Shown piece after piece: positions 1 through 10,757 of a stretch of 19,827 nucleotides of DNA. The stretch spans positions 1 to 19,827 of the forward strand of contig MSJH02000070.1 in assembly GCA_001931875.2 (NCBI GenBank). The letters are read 5' to 3'. The notes under the pieces were generated by a model. The model saw only the letters and a program-made list of their open reading frames with translations. It was not told the origin of the DNA and searched no databases. The position numbers were made by a program, and so were the translations under genes. Source of the DNA: Byssochlamys sp. IMV 00236 (Eukaryota > Ascomycota > Eurotiomycetes > Eurotiales > Thermoascaceae). Numbering within the stretch: position 1 is the first letter of the stretch; every line of letters begins with the position of its first letter.

Positions 1-425
1 AACTGACTTTTGTTAGTAGAAACGTCCTCTTACATGAAACTCTTTGAGTCTCAATGTCAAAGCGTGTTATAGGCTTTTGATCAAGCACTTGGAGCAATAT
101 ATCACAAGAGTGGAAGAGAATTTCTGCTTGTTCATTGGTTCAGCTCATAATAATTACCTTTCATTACCTTTCAGTACCATATCCACCTTTGCTTTGGTAT
201 GCTTAAAGATTCTTTAACCAATCAAAATGTTTTATTTTATTTTTCTCGAAAAAGGAGAATGCGTGTACCAACTTGAACTTACAATTGCTTAGTAGAGCGT
301 CTAAAAAATAACTTTGATTCGTCTAAAAAAAGTCTAATTTTAGGGTAAAATCCAGTACAGTTTCAACAATAAAATTGAAATCCAGAAAAGATCTATTCTC
401 CCCTTTTTTTTTTTATATCTTGTTT
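1..425. other. AT-rich 5' flank, no gene seen
   Basis: This stretch upstream of the glyoxal-type oxidase gene has no convincing coding region on either strand. It presumably contains that gene's promoter and 5' UTR. A TTCGTCTAAA motif near 317-326, with a second GCGTCTAAA near 297, resembles the motif found again near 14887-14896. A pyrimidine run lies at about 400-416, just before the ATG at 426. No clear TATA box was chosen. Confidence 0.5.
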
Positions 426-2203
426 ATGAAACTTCAGCTTGCCATTTCAGCTGTCCTGGCTTCAGTGTTAGTTCAGGCACAATCTCCCTTTTACTATTCT
501 TTTTCAAACACGACATCTGAATATGAAGAAACTGGAAAAATGGAACAAATAGGAAGAACAGGTGTAGCTGCCATGCATGCTGTTCTTTTAAAGTAAGAAA
601 GAGATCACATCATCCTATACAAGATTAACCCTTTTTTTTATATAGTGAAAAAAGCATTCTTATTATTGATAAAGGTTGACATTATTCATTTTTTTTCTTT
701 ATTTCCTTACAGAAGCTAATATTTATATATACATACAACATATAGCTGAAGAAAACGAAGCAAAACTCGACTCGGGCGTCAGCGCTTTTTCAACCCTTTA
801 TGATATCGAGAAAAATGAGTATCGGACACTTGAGCTAGAGACCAACACATTCTGCTCTGCAGGTGGATTCTTGGCAAATGGTACATTTATCAGCACAGGA
901 GGAGCCGAAAGTCGGTCCAAATGGAATGCACAAAGAGGACACCAGTCGATCCGTCATTTTATGGATGGAAAATGGCACGAATATGGTCAAATGTTTGTTA
1001 ATCGTTGGTATCCAACAGTTGAACAACTTCCAGAAGGTGACTTGATCATCATTGGTGGATCAATACAAGGCACAAAATGGAATACAAAGGAAAAGAGTAG
1101 CCCATCTTATGAGTTTTGGCCACCAAGGACAACTGAACCGATCACACTAGATTTATTGTTACATACATTACCTTATAACCTGTAAGAATATTCATTATAG
1201 TGACCTCTATGGCTAATATATTCTTAGATACCCTTTTGTATTTCTATTGCCAAATGGACACTTGTTCATTTTTGCATCAACAAAATCCATTATTTACGAC
1301 TACAATAACCATAAAGTGATCAAGGAACTTCCAGAAATGCCCGGTGTTCCTCGGTCATATCCGCTGACAGGAGGCGCCGTCATGCTTCCTTTAGACCCTG
1401 AAAAAGATTATCAAGTAGAGATCGTTATCTGTGGAGGTGGCCCTCATCCTCCTAGACGAGACAAGTTGGCTGATAATACCTGTGGCCGTATCAATCTTGA
1501 TGATGAACATCCTAAATGGGAAATGGATACTTTTGTTCACAGACGTATCATGCCAGATGGTGTCATTATGGCGGATGGTAACGTGTTATGGGTCAATGGC
1601 TGCCAGCGTGGTTATGCAGGTTACAACAATGCTAACCATGACCCTACATTTGATCCATTGATTTATCTGGCTGATAAACCAAAAGGTCATCGATGGCAAC
1701 AAGGGTTAGCCAACACAGATATTGCCAGAATGTATCACTCAGTCGCACTTCCATTACCAGACGGAAGAGTATGGATTGCTGGCTCCAACAGTGTAGATCC
1801 ACCAGATATTCATGCATTCTATCCAACCGAATACCGTGTCGAATATTTCTCACCACCTTATCTATTTAAGCCAAGACCTCGTATATCACATGTACCTCGT
1901 GTTGTGGAATATGGTCAACATTTTGATATTCTCTTCCATTTTGAAGGGTCTGACAGTGTGGATCCTAAAAAACTGAGAGTAGCTGTCATGAGACCTGGCT
2001 TCAGCACTCACTCTATGCACATGTCTCAGCGCTATGTTTATCTCGTTCATGAGTTCAAAGGACAGTCTATCAAAGTCACAGCTCCTCCTAACCCAAATAT
2101 CTTTCCTCCTGGCGCTGGTTACTTGGTTGTTGTATATGACGGTGTGCCCAGTAAAGGAGCAGAGATCTTTATAGAAAAATCCAAAAACGACCTTCAAATA
2201 TAG
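426..2203 (+). CDS. Secreted copper-radical oxidase, glyoxal oxidase-like (AA5_1)
   Basis: Four exons (426-592, 646-674, 713-1181, 1228-2203) join in one frame to give 546 residues. All introns have GT...AG ends (53, 38 and 46 nt). Residues 1-19 form a signal peptide, so the product is secreted. The expected active-site residues of the glyoxal/galactose oxidase family are all visible: Cys113 in NTFCSAGG and Tyr165 in RWYPT (the crosslinked cofactor pair), Tyr391-His392 in RMYHS, and His483 in STHSMH. The C-terminal part matches the DUF1929 immunoglobulin-like domain. Known members oxidise aldehydes such as glyoxal and methylglyoxal to acids and release H2O2, which can feed peroxidases or Fenton chemistry at the cell wall; the substrate here is inferred. 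No WSC domain is present. The start at 426 is the ATG that opens the signal peptide. An AATAAA at 2237 follows the stop. Confidence 0.9.
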
Positions 2204-2236
2204 AAAGGGTCACGTGTATAATTTAAACATAGGCGC

Positions 2237-2242
2237 AATAAA
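2237..2242 (+). terminator. Poly(A) signal of the oxidase gene
   Basis: AATAAA lies 34 bp after the stop codon. It falls within the 82 bp separating this gene from the next ATG, so 3' processing of the oxidase transcript and the 5' end of the DUF300 transcript must share a very short spacer. Confidence 0.5.
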
Positions 2243-2285
2243 AAAAAACTGGTTTTTGTACATCTTTTCTCTTTATTGCGAGGCT

Positions 2286-4246
2286 ATGGAATCTATTAAT
2301 GGGGGTGCAGGTTCAGAATTCAATCCACTTTTAATTCAGCTTGCATTTCTATGTACAACAGTGGGTTGTTGCATTTCGTTTTTCTCTGTTTGGCTACATT
2401 GGAAGAATTATAGAAAACCTGTAAGATATATTAAAGTGTCTATAATAAAATAACCAACTAATAATGACGTCTCTTTTACTACAGAACCAACAAAGACAGG
2501 TTATTCGTATATTATGGATGTAACTATAACAATGATACATGTATCATACAGATATTAAAATATGTCTATTATTATTATTATAGGGTTCCTATTTATGGTA
2601 TCAGTACATACATATCACTTGTTTCCTTGAATGTAGCATTTTATGTCGACACCTTTCGAGATATCTATGAAGCCTTTGTGATTTATGCATTTTTCAATCT
2701 TTTACTCAACAAACTAGGCGGAGAAAGAGCTCTGATCGTCATGCTTCACTCCCGCCCGCCTTCACAAAACTTCTTTCCGGGCACACTCTACTCTCGAGAG
2801 ATATTCGTGGGTGATCCTTATACCTTTCTTTTTGTCAAGCGTGGTATTCTTCAGTTTGTCTATGTGAAGCCGGTCTTGGCGGTAATTACGATGGCTTTGA
2901 AGGCAACCAATCATTATGTTGAGGGTGATTTTAGCTTAAAGAGTTCTTACTTTTACATCACATTCATATACAACTTGAGTGTCTCTTTCTGCCTATGGTG
3001 TCTGATGGTCTTTTTTTATGCAACCAAAAAGGATTTAACAAGATTTAGGTAAGTCACTGTTTTTACTAAAGACTTGACTTATTAATGTGGCATATACAGA
3101 CCACTTCCCAAGTTCTTGTGTGTCAAGGCCATTATTTTCTTTTCATTCTGGCAAAGTGTTGTTGTGGCATTACTTGTTTTTGCAGGAGTCATACCAGAAG
3201 GTTTGCTTTTATTAAAGGTGTGTACATTAACTAATATTCCCTTATTCATAGCTGAGCATATGTCAGTAGCCATTCAGGATTTCCTTGTATGTATCGAAAT
3301 GGTCCCCTTTGCTATTGCTCATTCATTCTCGTTTTCGTACGAAGACTACTTTGATAGCAGTGTACATTCAGCACGCATGCCGATTCGTATTGCCATCAAG
3401 GATTCATTGGGACTTAAAGATGTCTATATGGATACTGTTCTCACTTTGCGTGGTTCAGGATTTAGTTACAGATCGTTTGAACCGTCTGAAGGTGTGCCAC
3501 ATATGGGTAGCAGTCGTACCTCTCGCATCATGGCTGGCCTGAGATACTCCAATATCACATCGAAAAAGCATTGGATTGGACCTGCACCTACCTCTAAATA
3601 CATTACCTCTGGACCAGGTGAGGCTATGCTTGAAGAGGAATCTGAACCCTTGGCGTTTGAGGAACCTGAAGGAGATATGGAGGCTCTTTATGAGTCTAGT
3701 CGCCGCATGGAGTTTGGTGATTATAACTACCCTGTCATCGACTTTCGTGAACCAATCTGGCGGCAGGTCCGTCAAACATCCTATGGCACTACCAAAATTG
3801 ATAGCAAGGGAAAACCACAGATAGTGGCAGGACCAAGGGAGGGATGCATTGATGTAATTGTTGAACAGGGCAAAGGAAATTATGTTCTTGTTGAGGATTT
3901 AATAAAACAACAACAACAACAACAACAGCCATCACAGGAGCCAATCCTTGCTCGCCCTCCTCCTCCAGCTGCCAGAAACCATACATTAAGTAAAGTTAGA
4001 AAAGATGAACCCAGAAATGAACTGACCATCCAGCCTTCATTATCTACACCTTCGCATTCTTCTCGATACCCTCAACCACAAGCTTCTCTTTCTACTCCTT
4101 TACGACAACAGCCAACTCAAGAATCATACCAGCTCCCTCCACCACAACATTCAGATTCCATTCATAATGATATATGGTCAAATCAGCATAAAGCATCATT
4201 TTATACCGAAGAAGAAGATGATCTCTTGACCAATGTCTGGAAATGA
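2286..4246 (+). CDS. DUF300 / TMEM184-like seven-helix membrane protein
   Basis: Proposed exons are 2286-2420, 2485-2519, 2584-3048, 3100-3200 and 3252-4246, giving 576 residues. The family's hallmarks are clear: a first hydrophobic helix at about 15-37, RILWMVPIYGIS near 53-64, DTFRDIYEAFVIYAF near 79-93, RPLPKFLCVK from 212, and then AIQDFLVCIEM. The fungal-type extension DSLGLKDV...DTVLTLRG...FEPSEG follows. The roughly 300-residue tail is hydrophilic, with a poly-Gln run (3907-3927) and Pro/Ser-rich stretches, and probably faces the cytosol. The family includes animal Ost-alpha and TMEM184 proteins; fungal members are often tied to vacuolar or endosomal membranes, but a transport substrate cannot be read from sequence. 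The last intron (3201-3251, 51 nt) is a multiple of three without a stop, so retention would add 17 residues. AATAAA at 4275 follows the stop. Confidence 0.87.
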
Positions 4247-4274
4247 TCACCTTGTGTGACGACGTTTAAACAAC

Positions 4275-4280
4275 AATAAA
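4275..4280 (+). terminator. Poly(A) signal of the DUF300 gene
   Basis: AATAAA followed by an A-run, 29 bp after the TGA stop, in the 118-bp spacer before the BTB gene. Confidence 0.5.
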
Positions 4281-4364
4281 AAAAAAAATCCTTGGTGCAT
4301 TATGTGTGTGCCGCCCTTTCTTTAACTATTTTATCACCAAAAAAATAATAATAATAATAACAAA

Positions 4365-6155
4365 ATGACAACCTTGGAACGGCATTTACTAGAATGCATG
4401 TTTGAGCAATCGTTATTTTCTGATCTTTCATTAGAATTCCTTCATCCTTCATTTCCATTTTCAATTCGCTTCAACGTTCATAAAGCAATTGTCAGCCAGT
4501 CACCCTTTTTACGACACTTACTCACAGAAGACAATACCTGTTCTAGTCATGTCGAAGACAATGGCAAGACATACTTGACTGTTCACCTCGCCGAGGCATT
4601 CTCACAATGTGGCTTTGTTCTCGTCCCTTTTCAACACATCATTCGTCGACACTGGCAAGCAGCAGACAAACAACAAAGTAAGCTGCCACTACTTTCAACC
4701 CACCTTCGATTCGTACTAGAATGGCTCTACTCTACTCAGAAAACGAGACTATTAGAAAAGATGCAAGATCAGGATACACTTCGCATTCTCTCTGTCGCCG
4801 TCTTGTTTAATCTCGTCGATCTCACTCAGGCTTGCATTCAACGATACACTCAACATCAGCTTTCTTTGGACAGTATCATGCGCGATTTGGAAACGATTTG
4901 TCAATTACCAAGAGGTCATAAAGCCTATCTGCAATTACGCGATGCTGCTTTATTACTTCTCTTCAGGTACGGACCACAGCACCCACGCCGACTGTCAGAA
5001 CTACCTTCAGATTATATGGCTGACGTACTGAGTGCAGATCTGTTGTTTGTCAGGAGCGAGTATGAACGGTACTGCCTGCTGAAATCAGTTTTGACGGCGT
5101 TTATGCAGTCCATAGGCAAAATCACGTGGACGCCCAAAGGACCCGTGGATCAAGATTCAAAACGACTTTCTGGATTTGTTAAGCCACTGACGGCTGCGTC
5201 TGTGAGAGAGGTCAAGAGAAGAAGAATTGGATCGGATGAATTGGAGGGAAAAGTGAAAAAGATAAAGACCAACCGACTTAGTTTTACAGCGCTCGTACCA
5301 TTTGAAAAGCTGACTGCGGATGTTGCATCAGGTGGTGTGATTGATAAAGCTACAGTTCTGTCGTATCTTTTGAAGACAACCATTCACTATAGCAACATGA
5401 CATTTGAACAACTGACGGCTGTCCGACAGGATGGTATTGTGGATGAAGCCATTGTCTTTCGTGCTCTTTGGCAACGTGAAGCACTTGAACGCGTCTTGTT
5501 TCCTTACACCACTGCCGAACTGACTGCTGCTCTAGATGATTATTTTGACTTGCATCCTTCTGATACGCAGCGTAAGAAATTGCTCTTGGGTACACCTAGG
5601 TTCAGATTCTGTACGTCCATCATAATTTTACCACCCTCAGAGCAAAATGGCTGGGTCACTGACGACGTGTTTGAGGATGAAGGAGGAGAAGAGGAAACAA
5701 AGATGTGGAGGTCGGATGATGAAGACATAAAAGTATTGAAAAAGACATTTTATTCAGCAACAGAGACAATATTGGGTGTATCATACAGAGTGCAGATAGA
5801 AGCACAAACGGCATCACAGGAAAATTGCATCGCTTGTCGATTTGAGTTGCAAAGAGACGTAAAAAAATCCAAAAGCAATGATTCACAAGAGGAGAAAACG
5901 TTGATAGAGGTGCAATCAGATCATTGGAAATCAAAGATTCATTATTGGATACACTGTCTCAACCGCCATGAAGGCATCACAGATACATGTGAAATTGATC
6001 CAGAGGATAGGGTATTACTAGCAGCGACTGAACAACGAGAAGGGGAACCCAATGTGGGCTATATTGGGCAGGTGTTGCTTGAATTTGACAAGAAAGAAGG
6101 AATCACGGTAGATATGACAGTGGCACTCGAGCTCTTTGGCTTCCCACAAGTTTAA
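4365..6155 (+). CDS. BTB/POZ domain protein of unknown function
   Basis: A single uninterrupted frame of 596 residues begins at an ATG preceded by an (AAT)n tract and ACAAA. The N-terminal part (about residues 15-55) fits the start of a BTB/POZ fold: LFSDLSLEF, then FNVHKAIVSQSPFLRHLL. The rest of the BTB core, including VLEWLYST near 120-127, is followed by a helical region (about 135-250) that resembles a BACK-like extension. Residues near 285-310 are basic (KRRRIG, KKIK) and could be a nuclear localisation signal. The C-terminal part (about 410-596) is beta-rich with an acidic insert, and I cannot assign it to a family. BTB proteins commonly dimerise and act as Cullin-3 adaptors or transcription cofactors; neither role is shown here. 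It lacks introns, unlike its neighbours. A poly(A) signal lies at 6233. Confidence 0.8.
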   Translation: MTTLERHLLECMFEQSLFSDLSLEFLHPSFPFSIRFNVHKAIVSQSPFLRHLLTEDNTCSSHVEDNGKTYLTVHLAEAFSQCGFVLVPFQHIIRRHWQAADKQQSKLPLLSTHLRFVLEWLYSTQKTRLLEKMQDQDTLRILSVAVLFNLVDLTQACIQRYTQHQLSLDSIMRDLETICQLPRGHKAYLQLRDAALLLLFRYGPQHPRRLSELPSDYMADVLSADLLFVRSEYERYCLLKSVLTAFMQSIGKITWTPKGPVDQDSKRLSGFVKPLTAASVREVKRRRIGSDELEGKVKKIKTNRLSFTALVPFEKLTADVASGGVIDKATVLSYLLKTTIHYSNMTFEQLTAVRQDGIVDEAIVFRALWQREALERVLFPYTTAELTAALDDYFDLHPSDTQRKKLLLGTPRFRFCTSIIILPPSEQNGWVTDDVFEDEGGEEETKMWRSDDEDIKVLKKTFYSATETILGVSYRVQIEAQTASQENCIACRFELQRDVKKSKSNDSQEEKTLIEVQSDHWKSKIHYWIHCLNRHEGITDTCEIDPEDRVLLAATEQREGEPNVGYIGQVLLEFDKKEGITVDMTVALELFGFPQV

Positions 6156-6232
6156 ACATTCATACAAGAGAGAGCATTTGTATGAATATACACGACCATT
6201 CTTATGATACCAGATCTGTACAGTTTCGCTAT

Positions 6233-6238
6233 AATAAA
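6233..6238 (+). terminator. Poly(A) signal of the BTB gene
   Basis: AATAAA lies 78 bp past the BTB stop, in the 170-bp spacer between two convergent genes. On the opposite strand AATAAA occurs at 6312-6317 and 6316-6321, just past the stop of the convergent phosphodiesterase gene, so the two 3' ends are closely packed. Confidence 0.45.
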
Positions 6239-6325
6239 CTAATGATCATCCTTTTTTTTTTAGGTTCTTTATCCCTCTTTGTTTAAGGGAATTGAATTAA
6301 GTTTGCCACACTTTATTTATTTTTG

Positions 6326-8039
6326 TTAAAAAGGAGGTTCATAAATAACAGGGAATTCTACTCCTATTGACCCATTATTGGGTGCTGCATCCATGTTCAA
6401 TAACTCACTCATGAATCCATATACTTCTACATTAAAAAATGGTGCTAAAATTGAGCCTTGTTTATACACCTTGTTTATCTTGGGGCCAAAAGCAACAAAC
6501 ATGGCTCTCATGTCTTCAGCCAGGTTATCATATCCATGATGATCGCCAGCCCCTAATTGTTCAAGTGGCATCTTGTGGGTAACAAATGTATAACCAATGT
6601 CAGGAATAACCACGATGGGCGCGATGCGGTCAGAGTGCTTGTAGTGATAACGATCAGGCATATTTTGACGTAAATAGACATTAAAGTGATGAGTATGGGT
6701 ATATTTAGATAGTTGATGGTAGACTTGTTGAATGGTTTCCTTGGTCATATTTGGCTGAAACTCAAGCGTGGATAAAGGCGATTTGTTACGAACGTACTTT
6801 AGTAAATTAGCAGGAAGTATATCGTCATAATAGATAAGCTTGTCTTTGGTGGTGGCAGTCATGCCATGATCACTGACAACGACGATATGAACATGCGAGT
6901 CGAGATTTCTCTTGGAAAGCTCATCTGTTAGATATCCAATTGCATCATCAGCCTCTTGAATGTATTTGTTCATCTTGGGACTATTGGGTCCGCCTCTGTG
7001 TCCTTCTTGATCTACCTGTGGGATATAGATGGATATCATTTGTGGTCTTTGGTCATACTCCATATCCAACCATCTCAATGTTATATCCATTTTCTCCTTC
7101 ATTTCCATTGAGCCATTAAAAGGTACAACGTAGTCTGGTGTATTGTGATGTGTCTCACTTCCTGGCCACATAATAGAAGCTGTCCTTTGTCGATGCATTC
7201 TTGATGTCAACCATATCTAAAGAACGAGATTAACACGTTACTGTTATCAGTATCATCACACATTACTGGCTCTCCTTTCCACCATGAATGATTGGATGTG
7301 GCTGAATGATCTGTATGCTGAAACAAGCCCATTTCGGGATCATAGAATGAATTGGACACGATACCATGTATCTCTGGATAGAGCCCAGTAACTAATGTCC
7401 AGTGATTGGGGAATGTACTTGGCTAAAGGTAATGAATAAATATGTGTATATCTCTTTTTTATATTTTAAGAGCTTACTGGATAGGATGGATGCATATATT
7501 TTGCCATGACACCATCCTCAGCTGGCATATCTGTTAGTTTATGATTTTTATTTAAGCAGCATCATTTTACCAAGTTTCTTTAGATTTGGTGTAATATGTC
7601 GATCTAGATAATCAGGTCTGAATCCATCAAAGGATATCAGCAAGACAGTTGATGCAAAATAGTCAGATCCATTATGATATAGCTTTTCTGCTTCTCTATG
7701 CTTTGTATGATCATGTCCTGAAAGAGTCAGTATCATTCTAACAACGAAATATCCAAACCCAATAGCGAGTCCAAGGCAGACATATCGCATAATTGGGTTA
7801 TCCTATGCATTTATTTAGTGCTTTTTTATAGCAGTCTTTCTTGTTCTTACAGGTGGTAATTCTTGTTGATCTTCATCAACAATGACTGTCCATTCATCAT
7901 CAGAAGATGAAGAAGAGGAGTCTTCTTTATCTAATAGTTGGGCTTCTTCTTCTTCTTCTTCTTCTTGTCGTTCATAATCTCGACTTGATCCCGCTGAATG
8001 TGAGCGTGTCATTTCATACTCTTCTTGTCTTGTTGCCAT
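6326..8039 (-). CDS. Type II membrane nucleotide pyrophosphatase/phosphodiesterase (ENPP/NPP-like)
   Basis: Five exons on the minus strand (8039-7851, 7802-7571, 7530-7478, 7422-7267, 7216-6326) join to 506 residues; the introns are 48, 40, 55 and 50 nt with GT...AG ends. Residues 1-68 are hydrophilic with a Glu run and a Ser run. A single membrane helix spans about 70-90, so the catalytic part should be extracytoplasmic or lumenal. The alkaline-phosphatase-fold metal ligands are complete: Asp122 in LLISFDGFRPDY, the nucleophile Thr161 in STFPNHW, Asp279 and His283 in VDQEGH, Asp326-His327 in VVSDHG, and His437 in GDHHGYDN. Yeast Npp1/Npp2 and animal ENPPs hydrolyse nucleotide phosphodiester or pyrophosphate bonds using two zinc ions. 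A role in scavenging phosphate from nucleotides is the usual view and is inferred here. Sequence gives no sign of decay. Confidence 0.92.
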
Positions 8040-10055
8040 TATGAGATTATTGAGGAAAAAAAAGAAGGGAGAGAAAATATATAGTTTCTTTTTTAGTTTA
8101 TTGGCTGCTCCTCCCTTCTTTTGTGCTCTATTACTCTCCTATTTTCTGTTTATCCTGTTGCCACTCTCGCGCGATACAAGGGTGCACCTTCTCCTTATCA
8201 AACTTTTTGTGTAGCTTTTTTATGGTCAGCCATGCAGCAAGAAGGGAGAGAGAGAAGGGCAAATTTGAGAAAAAAAAAAAGTGCCAAAAAAGGAGGATCT
8301 TTTGCCTTTAAGCTCCTGCTATTGAATTATCAGCATACACGCACAGACAGTGTATTTATATGCAACCTGTTACAAGTTTTTGTTTACTGGTTATTTTGAA
8401 AGAATGAAGCAAATGTATGGCATATTTACCTGATGGGTGTGGCTTTCTTGCTGCAAAGTAACAGACCACTGCTTTTCGTTTTATGTTTAAAATGCATTCA
8501 AAGGAAACACGTTACTTTTTGGCGATGTGATGCCTAGGAATGATATATTTTATGGTTTTAGCAGTGACGATGTCTCTCACAACTATTTAATTCATATGCA
8601 AGAAGATAAAGAACAATAGGAAAATAGGTGCATCTGTAACCTCTACTGATAATCATCACAATCTCGCTGAATTATGAATGGACACATTGTCCATAATAAT
8701 ACAAAACTCTTTTGGTAACAGCAACGCTCATCATAATGACAGCACAATTGTTCTCTTAAAACTCACTCAAATCTTACTTTAATAATAGTCAGTTCTTGAT
8801 GTTTTGGTTTTAAGTAAACGTGAATGGCAACTCAATATCTAAAAGGTGGTGTAATTTACCTTGAAGTATATCGACAAGATGACTCATTCAATGCAAGACA
8901 GTCTGAGTAGAGTATAGTTGACTCAGTAGATTCACGGCCAGAAAAAGATGCACTAGTAGATCTACTTGAGCAAGTTGTAGTTGAGCACAATAGTACTAAT
9001 AAAGTTATGCGGCCATTCTATGTTATCATATTTGCCTTATATTGAGTAAACTGTAGCTGGAAGGCTGATGACAAAGGAGCATAATTAAGACCACGCAATT
9101 ATCTACGCAATGTATGTAATGTCTATACTGTGAAAAGCAGGTAAACTATGAGAATTCATCTTTAATAAAATCATCGTGTATCTTATCCTATTGAGTCTAT
9201 ATTCTTATGAACAAAACAAAAAGCGTTAATGATAAACTATCATAGGAAATATAGGGAACAGTAGTATTCATCACATATTACAGTCTAATGACTTAACTAG
9301 GTGTATGATAGAATAGTCATACTTCCGTGGCAAGATGATCTTATTTTCCAGGCTGGTACTATTTATGATATCTCTATATATGGATTGCTTGAGAAAAATA
9401 GAATTTAAAGAAATTCAAGCAAGATGTACAATCGATCAAAGGCAAGAAAAAACCATAGCTGACGTGGGATATCTGCTTACAAACAAGAAAAACACTGATT
9501 GGAACGTGTCCATTTTTTATATCCGCAATTATGGTTTGACAAAAGGGTAGAGGCTATCTCGATCTGTTTAGGCTGGAATGATCACTTGTAAATCTCTCTG
9601 TCAATATTTTACTATTTTAGTCCAATTCTAGCCTACTTTATAGTACTTTTACGGTCTTTTTCTTTATAAAAGGTAATATGGACCCTCTGATGTGAGTATG
9701 GGAAAAAGTCTATTTATTGGTAGGGAAAAATATACCGTTTGTTATCCCTTTTTTAGACAAAGCCGTACCAAACATGAGTCTAGTTGAACGTCACTTTGTT
9801 GTACTGAACTATTTCCATAGCCAAGGTAACGGTACGTTGTCATGATGATATTCAACTTGTATCCTTTCAAAGTGGCAATTAAACAGCTAGAAGTTCATTA
9901 ATGAGCATTTCCCTTGTGTCCCAAAAAATGTGGGGTATCTACTGTGGCACCTTCCTTTATGAACCTTTTAAGTAAATTTGTGTAGCATTTCGTCGCTGCA
10001 TGAAGTTTGTATAAATATCAAGATTTATTCTCTGATTTCCTTTTTGTACTCAATC
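8040..10055. other. 2-kb AT-rich intergenic region, no convincing gene
   Basis: This lies between the divergent phosphodiesterase (minus) and Ato transporter (plus) genes and should hold both promoters. A TATATAG on the minus-strand gene's side lies near 8079. A TTTATAAAAGG at about 9663-9673 resembles a TATA box but is about 390 bp before the transporter ATG. A 71-codon ATG frame at 9335-9550 is present, but it matches nothing I recognise and its composition is like the surrounding DNA. No tRNA-like B box, transposon terminal repeat or tandem array was noticed. Confidence 0.45.
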
Positions 10056-10757
10056 ATGTCATCTATTGAAAAAGCTGAAGTTAAGCATCACGAAACTGTT
10101 GCAATGCCTGTTGAAAGCAGTTATGCTGAAGAACATCATCTGTCTCAGCATCCTATGCCTCATCCTCATACTGGTGGTGAAGCCTTGAGGAAACTCAATC
10201 CAGCACCTATTGGTTTTGGTGCTTTTGCCCTTTGTTCCTTTGTCCTTGGCCTCTATAACACAGGTCTTATCACTAGCTTACCACAAGTCGCGGTTGGTGT
10301 CGCGTTTGGCTATGGTGCGATGGGTCAATTCATTTGTGGTATCTGTGAACTCATCATTGGCAATATGTTTGCCGCTACTACCATGCTCACCTATTCTGGA
10401 TTCTTTATTACTTTTGGCGTAATGATGGTTCCAGGTTCTGGATTTCTATCCGCTGCTATGGAAAGTGGTGGTTTAGCTGCTGTTGAAAAATGTATGGGCC
10501 TGGTTCAACTTGGTTACGCCATTGCTGCCTTGTTATTTTTACTTGGTGGTCTCCGACAGCCCATTGTCGTGCGTCTTGTTCTCTTACAAGTTTTCTTGGC
10601 CTTCTTTTTTGGTGGCGTGGGAGGATTGGCACAAGTACCAAAGTTAACCGTAGCAAGTGGATGGGTGTCATTTACTCTTGCCTTGACGGCTTGGTACGTC
10701 ATGTGTGGTCTCTTATACACACCAGATACTACCATGATCAAGATTCCACTCATTTAA
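10056..10757 (+). CDS. Acetate/ammonium transporter, Ato (GPR1/FUN34/YaaH) family
   Basis: An intronless gene of 233 residues. The family signature NPAPIGF sits at residues 48-54, at the start of the first membrane helix. Six hydrophobic segments follow at about 53-72, 79-101, 108-126, 147-167, 171-190 and 201-221. The conserved block around helices 2-3 (GICELIIGNMFAATTMLTYSG) fits the AceTr family. The N-terminal 45 residues are hydrophilic and His-rich and probably cytosolic. Members such as yeast Ady2/Ato1 and bacterial SatP move acetate with protons, or ammonium, across the plasma membrane. The start at 10056 is the ATG (CAATCATG) closest to family length; the frame extends upstream to about 9978, but that stretch is AT-rich and unlike the family. 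AATAAA occurs at 10849. Confidence 0.92.
   Translation: MSSIEKAEVKHHETVAMPVESSYAEEHHLSQHPMPHPHTGGEALRKLNPAPIGFGAFALCSFVLGLYNTGLITSLPQVAVGVAFGYGAMGQFICGICELIIGNMFAATTMLTYSGFFITFGVMMVPGSGFLSAAMESGGLAAVEKCMGLVQLGYAIAALLFLLGGLRQPIVVRLVLLQVFLAFFFGGVGGLAQVPKLTVASGWVSFTLALTAWYVMCGLLYTPDTTMIKIPLI

Noticed and set aside
375..425. Upstream extension of the oxidase N-terminus
   Set aside because: It would start at TTG and place a charged stretch before the signal peptide. The ATG at 426 gives a clean secretion signal.
2560..2583. (TAT)n microsatellite at the 3' end of a DUF300 intron, and (AAT)n before the BTB start
   Set aside because: Short simple repeats of a kind common in AT-rich fungal genomes; no functional signal beyond forming the intron end or 5' leader.
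8121..8399. Overlapping ORFs upstream of the phosphodiesterase gene
   Set aside because: Low-complexity Lys/Arg-rich translation across a poly-A run, in what should be promoter DNA of the minus-strand gene.
9335..9550. 71-codon ATG frame in the gap before the Ato transporter
   Set aside because: No recognisable motif, no splice-linked extension and AT-rich background composition. It is not supported as a gene.
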